Of a stretch of DNA of 64,000 nucleotides, positions 11,640 through 23,142 are shown piece by piece. The stretch is from Anadara kagoshimensis. Lineage: Eukaryota; Mollusca; Bivalvia; Arcoida; Arcidae. The DNA is taken from the NCBI GenBank assembly GCA_021292105.1, contig CM037865.1, forward strand, positions 18,383,533 through 18,447,532, written 5' to 3'. Made by a program: the position numbers and the translations under genes. The notes beneath the pieces are model-generated. The model saw nothing but the letters and a program-made list of their open reading frames with translations, did no database searches and was not told the DNA's origin. The stretch's first letter is position 1; each line of letters opens with the position of its first letter.

Positions 11640-12805
11640 TGAAACATGGTATAGACATGAAAAATGGCGAGAAAATATAAAATTATGTACGCGTCATTCA
11701 GCAGTACAAATGTGACATACATGTATAAGGCGTCTTCTACTACGTCCGTAACATACTTGTACGATTAGGGGTCAAATATTAAACCGTTCCTCTGATAAAA
11801 TTTTTTGTTGTCACCAAAAGTATTAGTCCCAAAAATATATGTCAGAGTGTGACCTCCCAACGGAACAACACCCCGCCTGCTTGACAGCATTATATCATCT
11901 TGGTATACTGGTAACTCTGTAAATAAGGGTTTATATGTAAATTTAAAATGTTTAATATTGATTTCAACCAAGAAAAATATTAATACTGTGTCTTGATAAA
12001 TCCTAACCAATTTTAAGCGACAGTTTAGCCTAGGCCATGTTTTTGTTGATTTTTCCATCGGCAAATGTCATTTTCCCCTTTTTGAATTTTATAGTTGCTT
12101 TTATTCACTGGGGATTTAATTTTGCTATATTCGCGGTTTGACTTCATAGCACGAAATTAAATACAAAGTCAATAATCTCATGTTGCATTCATTAAACGTG
12201 GACCGATATAATCCGTACAGAAAATTGTTAACAGTCGACACTGGACTGCTAAACTTTATACTCGTGAATACGTTCTAGTGTCTGAACAGCAAAATTTTTC
12301 CCCGAAGAATTAGTCAACATTACAGTAAGAAAAACAAAATTCAGTAGCAAAATTACCACCATTTTCTATTAATTGGTATCTCAATCGCAATTTTATCATT
12401 TTCGTAACTCAGTAGGCAAAGTGATCGCTCCGTATGTGGCTATAGACGGTTCAAGCCCCGTCACACTGTAACCAAGATATGAAAGTCGGTAGTGCCTGTT
12501 CTTTCGCCAAGCCCCATGCATTAAGGAATGGAAGGTGTAAGTCATTCGGGTGAGGTCTTTAATCCCGATGCCGCATGTAACTGTAAGCGTGACAGTAAAA
12601 TCCCTCACTGCACGACCGGCCGGATTGGTTCAGTGGTAGTGTGTCCGCCTGGGGAAAAGAGGGTTTTAAGTTACAACCGTGGCTAGGTCATATACTGCTT
12701 CTTCACCTGTCGCTCGGTATTTAAAGAGTAGCGATTGTTTCACACGGTCTCATTATAAAATGACTGGGGGAGTTGAGTTGATAAATGGTGTTTAACAGTC
12801 AAGAA
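11640..12805 (+). repeat. 1.15-kb dispersed repeat with two tRNA-like heads (copy 2)
   Basis: Collinear inverted partner of 4240-5400. The first tRNA-like head starts near 12405 ('taactcagtaggcaaagtg', then 'ggttcaagcccc' as B-box). A second A-box-like 'ggttcagtggtag' follows near 12628. The 3' side ends with 'gataaatggtgtttaac', a phrase common in molluscan repeats. A 99-codon minus-strand frame (12064-11765) exists here but is closed by substitutions in copy 1, so it is not treated as a gene. Confidence 0.8.
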
Positions 12806-13630
12806 TATTTCACTGATATCGAGACGTAGCCAGCTATAGGCGAAGGTGCAGAAATTAAAAAAAATTAAAGAAGTCAAGCCGGGGAGTTAAAAGTAGCTAA
12901 ACAGGAAGAAACATCGCTGTAGCTAAGAGACTTGTCGTTGTTGTGAATACAGATTGTCTTTGTTGGCTACCTGTTGGAATTCTGGATAAGCATAGTTCTG
13001 GATATAAATCTTGTCGCAATTAAATATTCTTAAGAATAAAACATAATGAGTCCACAGAACAAATAATTTGCAAAAAACATTAGTTTCAAAATATACTGTA
13101 AAAAGAATTGTTACTAGCTTTGTTAATTCACATCTATCGCAAGCCATCTATAATAAACATGTGATTACCAAAATCAAGACAAGTACCGTATTACCTTCTA
13201 TAGAGTCTACCTCTATATAAAATATATCTGTCTATAGTAACCGATATGTAGTATCATCAGATAATTTGACTGTATGATTACCCTCTGTATAAAGTGTCCA
13301 CTCTTTTAGTCCCTATTATCAATTTTTTAGGCTTTAAAATTCTATTGTTTTTAAAGTTTAAAAAAATTAATAGGTAATTCTTAAATTCTTAATGCATAAA
13401 GATTATAAATATTTTATTACTATTATTAAAAATCTTTAATCAGTTTATATAGTGACATTAGAATTTTTTCATTTTTTTGTAAAGAGTACAGTTTTGAGTT
13501 ATAAAGTAAACTGTTGAGGGGAAAATATATGAAGGCATTATTTTTCTCAAGTCAATGACTCAAGTCACAACACCAGAGAGTAGAAATAGTCTTTGTTATT
13601 TAAGGGTTGTATGTTTTCTACACATAATGT
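12806..13630. other. Non-coding, very AT-rich
   Basis: No supported coding sequence or repeat apart from short A/T runs near 13320-13480. Confidence 0.4.
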
Positions 13631-13667
<37 letters not shown>

Positions 13668-13687
13668 CTAGTTAGTTAGTCAGTTAC
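13631..13687. repeat. (GTTA)n microsatellite
   Basis: About 13 units of the tetranucleotide GTTA with two single-base interruptions. Confidence 0.95.
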
Positions 13688-13823
13688 CTTGCCTCAATTA
13701 GTTCATTAAAATTACAAAAAATATAATTTTAAATAGTACAAAATAATTTTTCCCGCATTTATAATACAGTATGCTTGTATCGTAAATATATGTATGTAAA
13801 CTAGTTCATTCATCTCATCATAC

Positions 13824-14480
13824 AGATATATAGATGACGTTCTGTCTCCTAACAATCCTAAATTTGGAGACTACGTAAATGTCGTCTATCCTAGTCAGCT
13901 TGAAATAAACGATACGACTGATTTGTCAAGTGTTGCTTGATATTTAGACTTATTTCTGAATTATGACGCACCGGAAAGGCTACATTTGTAACCTTGACAA
14001 ACGTGATGACTTCAATTTTTTTATTGTCAACTGTCCTTTTTTATGCAACAATATACCTGCTTCTCCTGCTTATGGTGTATTTGTTTCCCAATTATTACGC
14101 TATAATAGAGGCTGTTCCTACTACGGGGACATTGTACAACGAAGTAGGCTGCTTGCAAATAAATTGTTGACTCAGGGATATTGCAAGCCTAGGCTTATCA
14201 AGGCCTTCAAAAAGTTTTGTGGCCGTCATCACAGTATTGTCGATGAGTTTGATGTCTCTGTTTCCAGGATTGCCTTGGATATATTTGGCGTCTCGTAGTT
14301 CCATGTTTCTTTCACACAATTTTAATAACACGTGGCGGGTGTAGCTAGCTAAACAGGAGGTGCTTACCCTTTCGGAGCACTCGGCCTCACTTGCCATGTG
14401 GAAGTTCACGTGTCTAACCTAACTTGTCAGTTCCAAATTTTTACTTTGCTTTTGGATTGTGATTCGCAAATGGATTAGTA
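13824..14480 (+). pseudogene. 3' end of a reverse-transcriptase retroelement (YIDD motif), decayed
   Basis: The segment encodes the end of a reverse transcriptase followed by a non-coding 3' tail. 'RYIDDVLSPNNP' begins at 13824, carrying the YxDD polymerase metal-binding site (YIDD here). 'SYLDL'-like residues follow near 13945, then an open 111-codon stretch (13963-14298) with 'LDKRDDFNFFIVNCPFL', 'SPAYGVFVSQLLRYNR' and 'KKFCGRHHSIVD'. In-frame stops and at least one frameshift between 13930 and 13980 show it is dead. The frame ends at 14298, and the 3' block with 'ggtgcttaccctt' and 'ggagcac' follows. I recognise the protein type from bivalve and coral genomes but cannot place it firmly: a Penelope-like or other non-LTR lineage is possible. 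It is the best source copy for the fragments elsewhere in the window. Confidence 0.8.
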
Positions 14481-14825
14481 TGTTTATTTTTGATCATAAG
14501 AGATGACCCTTTATATAAAGTCCACCTGTCTATTTGGTCCAATGTTGATCAGTCCCCGGGGTGGTTCTTATACACAGGTTATGCTGTATATTAATGTAGC
14601 TTTAACTACTGTATCTAACGGTGACACCTCACTATTAATCATAGCTACCATAACAAAATGTCGGACTTCCTGATAAACAGCATAAATATTGTGTTTGGTT
14701 ATATAATGTTCCAAAAACAATCGGTATTGCAATGTGCACAAACTCTATATCATTGCTGGTCGATTTGTTTTTTTTTCGTATGAAGTAGAATCTATGCATC
14801 TGAAAAAAGACTAAGCTAATCCTTT
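14481..14825. other. Non-coding spacer
   Basis: AT-rich. Only a short T-run near 14768 is notable. Confidence 0.3.
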
Positions 14826-14940
14826 CAACTCCTGATACATATGCATATATGACGTTCTACCTTTTACGAATCTTAAAGATACGACTGATTTCTCAGGTTC
14901 TGTTTCATATTTAGACGTATATCTAAATTACATAACTTAT
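14826..14940 (+). pseudogene. Second, shorter reverse-transcriptase fragment
   Basis: The phrase pattern 'gatgacgttct', 'aat.ctaaa', 'gatacgactgatttctcagg' and 'tcatatttagacgtat.t.taaatta' repeats the region 13836-13960 of the decayed element upstream. It corresponds to the YIDD-to-SYLDL interval with an internal deletion, and it lies about 1 kb downstream in the same orientation. Confidence 0.6.
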
Positions 14941-15666
14941 TTGTATTGTATTTGTTCTTTTTTGATATATTTAAAAATAAATATAAAATGAACTTAAGAT
15001 TGATAAGATAAAATCATTCAGTTATTTTGTCACTAGCTAATGTGAGAACACCTAGAGATGTGTATGCCTGGGTGATAATTTTTATTCTACTGATCAATGT
15101 GGCAGTAAATCTATACCTTTACACTTTGACAAAGATTGACACTAGAACGGTAGGATATTGCTAGCTTTAACCCAAATTTTGTCTTGTACATAATTTTATT
15201 TTTTCAATATTGTGTAACCTTTTATTGTTGCTTAGCGTCCTTGTAAGCATGTGGATAACTGTGGTAAAGTACATAAAACCGAGCTCACGATCAAAAGCGC
15301 CTGTAACTTGTAGGTTCCAATTTGGACATATCCATAGTCGGTATTTTTTCGGAATGTAGGTGTTCTTAATCATCCATGAAGATTGCAATATCAGAACAAG
15401 AGTCCTGGCTAAGAATTCCAATATGTAACCAACTTCAGACAATGAAATTGTCTTTCTGTGGTGACATTCAATACATGGCCAAAATAATTTTTTTAATTCT
15501 TACTTACGATTGTACATAACTTTGTGGATGTCATAATTATTCCCTATTAAAAAATGAGACGCGGTATCAACCACACATACACATAAATTATTTTTCAGCT
15601 ATTCCTGAAATTTTTAAAACAACATGTGCTAAATTTTTACATCAAAATTGCGGAAATAGTTGGTTT

Positions 15667-15668
<2 letters not shown>
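14941..15668. other. Non-coding spacer
   Basis: No feature supported. The 91-codon minus frame at 15167-15442 has no recognisable motif. Confidence 0.35.

Positions 15669-15723
<55 letters not shown>
15669..15723. repeat. (TA)n microsatellite
   Basis: About 55 bp of alternating T and A with one interruption near the right end. Confidence 0.95.
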
Positions 15724-16982
15724 TACTGTTTCTTATACCGATGGTCCTTAAATATGTTCAAAGACAGATGTAATTTAATTTCTTAACTTAAAACGGGCTT
15801 TTAAATGTGATGATATGAATTCGCATTGTGATTACGACCTTATCGATATTTTTTTGAAATCGGAAACATCAAATACCCTTGTTCAAACTATAGTAACTAT
15901 ATTTCAAAAGGTTACATAGAAATATAGTTCCTGTAATTTTATAAAGGTCTTAAAGCGAATGAAAAATTTCCCAAAAAAATCATTAAATTAAAACGAACAT
16001 GGATTCGTATGGTTTTTTAAGCCCATTCGGATGTTAACAAGGTTAGTTTTTGCAGGTTAAAGAATATTTCGGTATGAAAAAATAAACCGCTAACAGACAT
16101 AATACGATGAAGAATAAACTTAAACGTGGCTTCTGAGGAAGATTTACAAATGAAGTGTAAAACATATGATACATACATATATATTTGGTACGGTGTTGAT
16201 ATTGTAGGACTGAATTCGCGAAAATATTTATGTTTAATATACAGCTTATATAAATACAATATAATGTACAACTTTATATTATAGTAAAATATTTTATAAG
16301 TCACAGTTGCTTTTAAGAAAAGTGTTTATTTTCTTAAAGTATATTTTATTTCTTATTCGTATCAAGGATTTAAAAAATATTTTAAAATGTTCACATTGAT
16401 TCGGGACCATAAATTACACATATAGAGACTACATATTATAAATCATTTCACAGGTATCAATAACATTTAGTTGTAATTACATATTTGACCAGAGTCAATT
16501 TATTTTATGCTAGATATATTTGTAACTAATATTATATTCAATAAATGTTATGTAAGTGTAACCTGATAATTTATTTTTGTTTTTATCGTGTAATGCAACA
16601 TAGTTACATATCAACTCAAACATATATCTTTATATAGAATACACCTGTTTGAAAACGGCAGTAAAATTATATTATAACTGTTCTTTGTGCAGGATATATA
16701 AATATGTATGTAAAGGCAATCTATCCATAAGTGTCAGTTTCACTGGTTTTGTTGGAAGACAAAATAGACAACGTGGAATATATTTTTATTATTTTATTTA
16801 GCTTTAATTCATAAGGTGTGCATTTTTGTTCCTATTCCTGGTTGCAAAAATCGCCGCTGACTACTAATTTCTAAAACAATTCTCCAAAATGAATCAGGGC
16901 TCCAAGTAAGATATAGGTTTCACTACCCTTCTGACTACCATGTACAATTTCTACCAAAACTAACTACCTAGGGTTTTACCAG
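15724..16982. other. Non-coding flank of the nested transposon block
   Basis: AT-rich, no coding support. It ends at the TG start of the left LTR; the last flanking bases are 'ttttaccag'. Confidence 0.35.
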
Positions 16983-17412
16983 TGACATTGTTACATTTAT
17001 TATAATTTTATCGTGTCTTTTTTTTATAATGTATACGGTAATTCTGCGCTGTTCGTCACCGTGAATAATTGAGTGTATCCAGTGATTTGTTTATGAATGC
17101 GTTGGTTCAGCCATAAGGAAAAAAATATTAGTAATTGTTATAATCAAAGGCTTAGGGATATCTCGAGGTCATTGGTAATGGTTATGGTAGCGACCACAGA
17201 AATATATAATTGGTGGGTTTAAAATATGTTTCGTGTTTCTTGGAACAGATGGTTAATAAACTTGTAATTTAATCTGCCGATGGATTGTGCAGATGCTATA
17301 GGTGATACCAATGGATTGTGTTGTACCTGTTTAGCCGCCGATGGACTGTGCGGTTGATCACCGAAGGACTGTGTAATACCACACATTTTTTAAACTGTTC
17401 TGAAGAAAGTGT
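16983..17412 (+). repeat. Left LTR, first part (split by insertion)
   Basis: Starts TGACATT. Its continuation is at 23143-23391, ending CGTTACA. The two parts together align to the reverse complement of the intact, inverted LTR at 27646-28376. It contains four copies of 'ccgatggattgtg' or a near variant (17276-17372), present also in the inverted LTR. Together the parts make about 680 bp, in the usual range for a Gypsy LTR. The last five bases, AGTGT, are the left target duplication of the inserted TIR element. Confidence 0.85.
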
Positions 17413-17577
17413 AGTGGAGCGGCTAAGTCAAAAAATTGGCCAAATAGTTCACTTTGTGATACAAGTATGAAACTTGGTACATATGTTTATTGGATCATGG
17501 ACTTTGCAAATCCACCGTTGGCCATTTCAATTTTGACCATTTTCAAGATGGCCGACGCAAAAATCAAAATGGCGGCT
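17413..17577. repeat. Left terminal inverted repeat of the nested element
   Basis: Pairs with 22970-23137 in reverse complement. The outer 17 bases are identical, followed by small indels. Both arms contain 'caagatggc' and 'aaaatggcgg'-type motifs near their inner ends. Confidence 0.85.
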
Positions 17578-17737
17578 TTTTTAGGTTATATTTATTTATT
17601 ATACATCCTAAGATTAAATTGTTAGCTTTTTAATAAGATTTTGGCTCTAAGATATGTGTGTTAATATGTAGTTGTATTTCTTTTGTTTATTTGATAAACC
17701 AAATAGTTCAGGGATTGTGAACTTCCTGTGAAATTGC

Positions 17738-20700
17738 TCAGTTTAAGTCACAGTTGCAGCTGCATAATGCTGTACATGGCAGACTGGATCTATAGCATTT
17801 GCAGTTTCCTACACAAAGCCTTTTCTTGCAGCCACACTTCACTAGTTCTTGACAACAAGAAGCAACCGCTTGAAGAGAAGTCCAGTATGGTACCCAGTGA
17901 TCGCCATCTTTTCGCCAACCCCATAAAGATGGAGATGGCAATTCTGGTTGACATTTAAGTGCTTGGCCCCAAACATGACCGGACTGAAAGGCACTCCGCT
18001 TTATATGCTGCACTAGTGCTGCTTGAGTTGGTGGGATAGTATCATATGTTTTCTGCTTCCTGGCGAACAAACTAAACCGCGCTTCATTAACCTTCACTGT
18101 TTGAACTGACCTGTCATATAAGACTACTGTAAACGCCTCAATTATTGATATATCATCATTGCTTATACAAGTCGGTCTATTACTTAATCGGCTAAATACC
18201 TCTGTCACTTCATCAAAAACTTCCCAAGCCTGCCATGCTGACTTTTTTCCTTTTGTGTGAAAAGCAGATACTGTATCACAGCCTGTAAATGCGTGGAAGA
18301 ATGGGAGTGCTATTGACCTAGGTCCTAAGGAATTGTTAAGTTCATGGATTGGAATCCACCGAAAGTCTTTGCCTCTACCAAATGCAATCCAAAGTGTGTC
18401 AAGTGTCAGTGAGCTAAACACCGCTACTCCTATAACAACAACATCTGTATCAGAACTGCTAACAATTACATTTTTGTAATTACTTTCATCCGCATGTTTT
18501 ACGTGAAGGAAAATTCGTGTGTCAGCTTCTTCTTGTGAACAAGGTGCTATGTTTGTCTTGTCTATTTGTTGGTTGCTAAGAACACCATCATTACATGTTG
18601 CAAGAACAAGATTTGAGTCTTCTGTCTGAGAAACTATTTTTTGTGCAAGAAAAGTAAAAAGCTCAGTTTTATTTTCGTCAACCCTTAGAAAACTATTCCA
18701 ACTGCTTGGTACTTTGCCAGTACCCAACACTCTTCGCCGAACTCCAGTACCTCTTTTTAACCTTGTTTGAGCTTTCAGACTGTCATCCACATAAACATCA
18801 AAGATTATGTCAGTTCTCAAATATCTCTGTGCAAAAGATTTAATTGAAGGTATTATCACCTCGGATGCATATTCATCAAATGTCTTGGAACCTCCAGGAG
18901 ACCTTGCATTTACTAGAGCTGATCCATCAACAATCATAACGTCAGCCTGAGGTTCATCATCTTGTCTAGTAATGCGCTTTTCCAATACACTCATTAATTG
19001 CGATTTGGTGCCAGTCCTCATTTTTCCATTCTGGGATAGAGACGGTGGACTTACTTGGTTCTCATGCATGAAAAATTCGTTTAAATCACATTGTCTACTT
19101 TGACATGATATGAAAAGACGAGAAAAAAGCTGACAATCATCTTTAACTGATGCTAATTTTGTTTGGCTGGACGAGGACTGAGATGTTGGTGACTGATAGC
19201 TAAAAAGAGGCAGTTTACTTTTCTTGATAGGCGTGTAAAAAGACGATTGCTCTGATTGCGACTGCAATCTCTTCATGAATTCTTCAAATTTATCTTTCCC
19301 AATCATTTGTAGCTGAGCAATAGTTTCATGGACTTTAGGATCTGCGATTTCTTAGTAACCAAAGAGATCAAATCTTTTGAATCCTCTTCGAAGGGATTTC
19401 CAAGCTGATTTAAAACCTCAGTTAACCTGTCAATATTTTCTAAAAAGCGGACTTGATGAGATTTGCTCTGCTCATGATGCTCATCTAGATTTGTATCACT
19501 ATCGGATGCTTCAAACTGTTGAACTATTCTACAAATCTCAGGGCCAGCAACCATCCATCTTCGTAGTGCTGAAGGATCTTCAGTTAAACCAACAGCTCCT
19601 CCATCGCCCTTGACAAGTGCATTATTCTGTTCATGAGCATGATCTATTGCAATAGCAGAGAATGGTCTCGGTGTTTTACGAACAGTGAAATTGCCTTTTA
19701 GAAATTCTTCATAAACAGCTGGGTGAATTGTTTTTAACATAAGCATATCTTTCAAATGCACTGGAAGCCAACGAGAGTAATTAGTATGATCCAGAGCAAA
19801 GATATATGGTATAAGTTCTCGAAGAGTTTCAATGTAGAGCTGAAAATTCGCTTCTCTGTATGAGCGAACAAACATAAGAACAAGCAACTCTAGATTGAGA
19901 ATCATGTGCCAATACCGAAATTGTGGATGTTGTTTTGATTCTTGTATACACCACTCCTCTAAATTCAAATACGCATCTTCTCTGCTCCGATATGCAATTT
20001 TGAGTAGCCTATAAAGACAACAAGTAGTTATTTGATGAACCATACGGGTTTTTGCAATATTTGACGCAGATAGAAATGAATCTGCGGTGCCAGAGGTTGC
20101 AATGTCTGCCTCGACTAAAGCTGCTGTCCATCCACTATCCTTTAATAAATCTCCCAATGTTTTCAGTAAGGCCATTTCTATATGAAGTCCACCTAGAATA
20201 ACTACAAATTTGTCTTCACCATATTGCGCGGGCCAATACCACTGTATCTGTTTTGAAATGGCAAAAAGAGGTAGATCAGCCGTCAGTATAGGTATCTGAC
20301 CAGGATTCAAGAATGCTACTACTTCCTTAACTCTGTCCATAGAATGTTTTATTGTGGCTACTGAATGAGCTTGTTCAGGGAGTAATGGAAGTAATGAAGA
20401 AATGTTTGGTAAAAATTCTAAACCCCTTTTAGCAGCAGCGTGATGTGAAGACCATGTGGCATTAGTTAAATCCTCATCGGTAGCATTTACTTTCTCTAAC
20501 CAATTATATTCAAGTTTAACATTTTCGATTATAACATCAAAATCTGGGTTGGGAAATTCAGGAAAAGGGTCTGGTTTAGGATCTTCCTTAAAATAAGCTG
20601 GTCTGACATTGGTATAAGTTTCAGGAAGAGGAGGGATCTTCCTAGAATCTGGCGTAGCTTTTAAAGAAGGAAAAATTCTCTTTTCTCCCATACTGTCAAT

Positions 20701-22221
20701 ACATGGATGCTGGAAGATAGAAATTCCTGTCCCATGAAACGATGATTTAGCGGTGGTAGATGAAGGATTATAGTCTATGTTATCCACAGCAGCAGTAGTA
20801 AATAATCCCTTTCGAAGAACGGGTGGACATACTATACCATCTTCTACATACTGTGATACAACTGACTCGCCCAATAGACATGAAATTTCTAGAACTCTGT
20901 CGTATGAAACACAGATTCCATAATGGTGTAATATGTCAATAATTTGTCGCTTTCTTGTTTTTGTGTATATAAGCAGAGCCACATAGATAGCAAACGGTGT
21001 TTCGTGAGCCTTGGAATGCCTCTTGAAGCTGCCTTGCTTTGACTGTTTGCGGCAGTTGTACTGGAGAAGCTGCGCTAAAGCCAAATCAGAATCCATTGAA
21101 GAATTTTCAATCTGAGATTTAATATCTGGACCATTTACCAACATGCCAACTAATTCTACGAGCGAAACTGGAACTGATTCTTTCTGACTAACTTTGTCTA
21201 GTCGTCCTGTGAAAGATGTAGATTTGTAGCATTTCCTTTCGGATTGTGGATGCAGACTTTGCAAGCTGTAGAACGTCAGTGCTATAATCACAAGCTTGAG
21301 CAATAGCTAGACCAACATCTGTCTTAAACGACAGAAGTACATCACGGCCTTTTTGATAACATTCCAAGTTTGGAACAGACATCAAGATGTTTTCCTTTAG
21401 TCTGGTTCTATTGGGAATGTTGACAGATCCCAACTGTTTTAATCTCTGCGTGTAAAGATCAAACAGGTCGGCAAGCCTAAACACAACTGCTTCTTCACTA
21501 CTTCTGTATGTTTCGTTTATATATGTTACAAGTTCGGCCAAGGCTACTGAACATGAAACCACTTCAGCTTGCAAAGTTGATGATTCTAATGATCGAATAT
21601 GCGCTCTCTTCCTGTTATATAATGCAGTTAGACATGCTGTGTGATATTTTAGTTCTTGAGCAACGACATCACCACCACTCAACTTAGCCAGAAGTTTTTG
21701 ATCTTGTAATATAATGGCACACTCTTGCAGTGTTTCATTTAATTTCATAGTCATTGCTTCTCTAAGCTCCTTCTTTGGAACAGTTTTCTCGCACAAGAAA
21801 CATTCTTCTGTCTTACTGATTATTAACTGACCACTTGATCTGCGAGTAAATTTGCTACAACTTGCTGAATCCTCAGATGACCCTTCAGTCAGTTTATGTT
21901 TTTTCTGTAGACGCTGTAATTTAGTGTTGTTAAATTTCAGTCTACAGCTTTGATGATAAAGAGCCTTGTTGTTCCTAAGAGTAGACTCAATGCCACTGCC
22001 GTCGTCTAACCTCCGAGGATCCAGTGCAATTGGCATTTCATTTAGATCAGAAAATAGAGGAATGTTGGTTGCAAGAGTTTTGTATCCATCACTGTCAGAT
22101 TTGGATTGAGTCGGGGACACATCAATTTTTCTTCGGTAATTGTCTGACACAAACAACATTTTTCCCAAATTGTTGACCAGCTACTTTTAGTAGGGTTTGC
22201 CAGTAATACTTGATCTGACAT
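17738..22221 (-). pseudogene. Transposon gene: Cys/His clusters + DDE-like core + FEN/XPG-like PIN domain + Cys-rich tail, three frameshifts
   Basis: One gene in four pieces. A start at 22221 (ATG of 'MSDQVLLANPTKS') leads to 'WEKCCLCQ'. Frameshifts lie near 22100, near 21240 (between 'STIRKEML' and 'TSFTGRLDK') and near 19350; each piece continues the same protein type. N-terminal clusters are 'CCLC...YHQSC' and 'CFLC...YHTAC'. A middle region holds 'AAVDNIDYNPSS' (about 20780), 'ILTADLPLF' (about 20285) and 'IDHAHEQNN' (about 19635), a plausible D-D-E set. The next 522-codon piece (19306-17738) has 'MIVDGSALV', 'EEADTRIFLH', 'SSDTDVVVIG' and 'FTGCDTVSAF', whose order and acidic residues resemble FEN/XPG-type PIN nucleases. 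The end is a cluster 'KCGCKKRLCVGNCKCY'. I know similar uncharacterised proteins from invertebrate and fish genomes. Function as a transposase is inference. Confidence 0.75.
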
Positions 22222-22969
22222 TTTAACTATATGCAAATAAATTATCAAACCAAGTCGAGGGGCTATCCTTTTACCACTCGGAAGTAATACTTCTTTGCAT
22301 GGAATCAAAAGCACTTTATTGTATGGGATACAACAAGGTTCGGGATTTTGTCTTTTTTGCCTACACCTTGCCCGATCGTTCATCCAGTATCATTCAACTC
22401 CCGTGCGATCTGTACACCATCCGGAAAACCTAGTCCCCGTTTTCCTTGGCTCGGCTCTCCCGCGCTGGCACATCCTGTCCATTCAGGTGCGACTCCTTGA
22501 TCACTATGTAGGGGGAAAATCAAAGAGTATTTGGGAGACTGTTCCGTGATAATAAAAAAAACCAGGTTATGAAACAGCTGATACTGAACCCCATGCTGAG
22601 TTTAACAGCTACGATTTAGACCAATGTGCCTTGGTAGTGCTGCTAAATCGTACATCTTTTATTTTGTATGTGGATAAGTTCATATTGCTATCCTTTTAAA
22701 ATTAGACATTGTTGTATTTCTGTATATTGAAATGGTAAATACTACTAAGAACAACAGTTACATGCATTCAGAAGAACAGGAGCACTTTGACCTTAGAGTC
22801 CCTCTGAAATCGCCGCCATTTTGAATTAAGATGATAGTAATCAAGCAGAATGCCACATTCAGACACATTTCATGTCAGGTGTGTAATATCTAGTCATTGT
22901 AAAATGATAAATATAACCAACCGTGGTCATTGAATTGCCTATACTGGTACCTTCTGATTTTTAAACATA
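22222..22969. other. 5' region of the nested element's gene
   Basis: Between the gene's probable start and the right inverted repeat. 22380-22500 is noticeably more GC-rich than its surroundings. It should contain promoter and leader, but no specific TATA or initiator could be chosen. Confidence 0.35.
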
Positions 22970-23137
22970 AAAAATGGACAAAACCCGCCATTTTTAATTT
23001 ATTGGCAGCCATCTTGAAAATGGACAAAATTTGAATGGCCAACGCTGGATATGTAATGTACATGATACAAATAACCTGTGAGCCAAGTTTCATGCTTGTA
23101 TCACAAAGTGAACTATTTTTGACTTAGCCGCTCCACT
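22970..23137. repeat. Right terminal inverted repeat of the nested element
   Basis: Reverse-complement partner of 17413-17577, ending GACTTAGCCGCTCCACT just before the AGTGT target duplication. Confidence 0.85.
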
Positions 23138-23142
23138 AGTGT

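Larger units (their letters stand above)
17413..23137 (-). mobile_element. 5.7-kb TIR DNA element nested in the LTR, encoding DDE-like and PIN-like domains
   Basis: Both ends carry inverted repeats starting AGTGGAGCGGCTAAGTC, recognisably similar over about 160 bp with indels (17413-17577 against 22970-23137, including 'atagttcactttgtgata' and 'attttcaagatggc'). The 5-mer AGTGT flanks both sides (17408-17412 and 23138-23142). The inverted LTR at 27.6-28.4 kb has a single AGTGT at the matching position, so boundaries and target duplication are confirmed by an empty site. One broken minus-strand gene fills the interior. The superfamily is not clear to me: a 5-bp duplication with these termini does not match one I can name with confidence. 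Confidence 0.88.

Noticed and set aside
11765-12064. 99-codon minus-strand frame inside the 1.15-kb repeat
   Set aside because: The inverted copy at 4240-5400 has stops and indels across the same region, so the frame is not conserved.
4240-12805. One giant palindrome centred near 8515
   Set aside because: Only the outer 1.15-kb segments match; sequences inside 5400 and 11640 do not pair, so these are two separate inverted repeat copies.
19377-19613. Plus-strand frames opposite the nested element's gene
   Set aside because: They are antisense shadows of the minus-strand gene.
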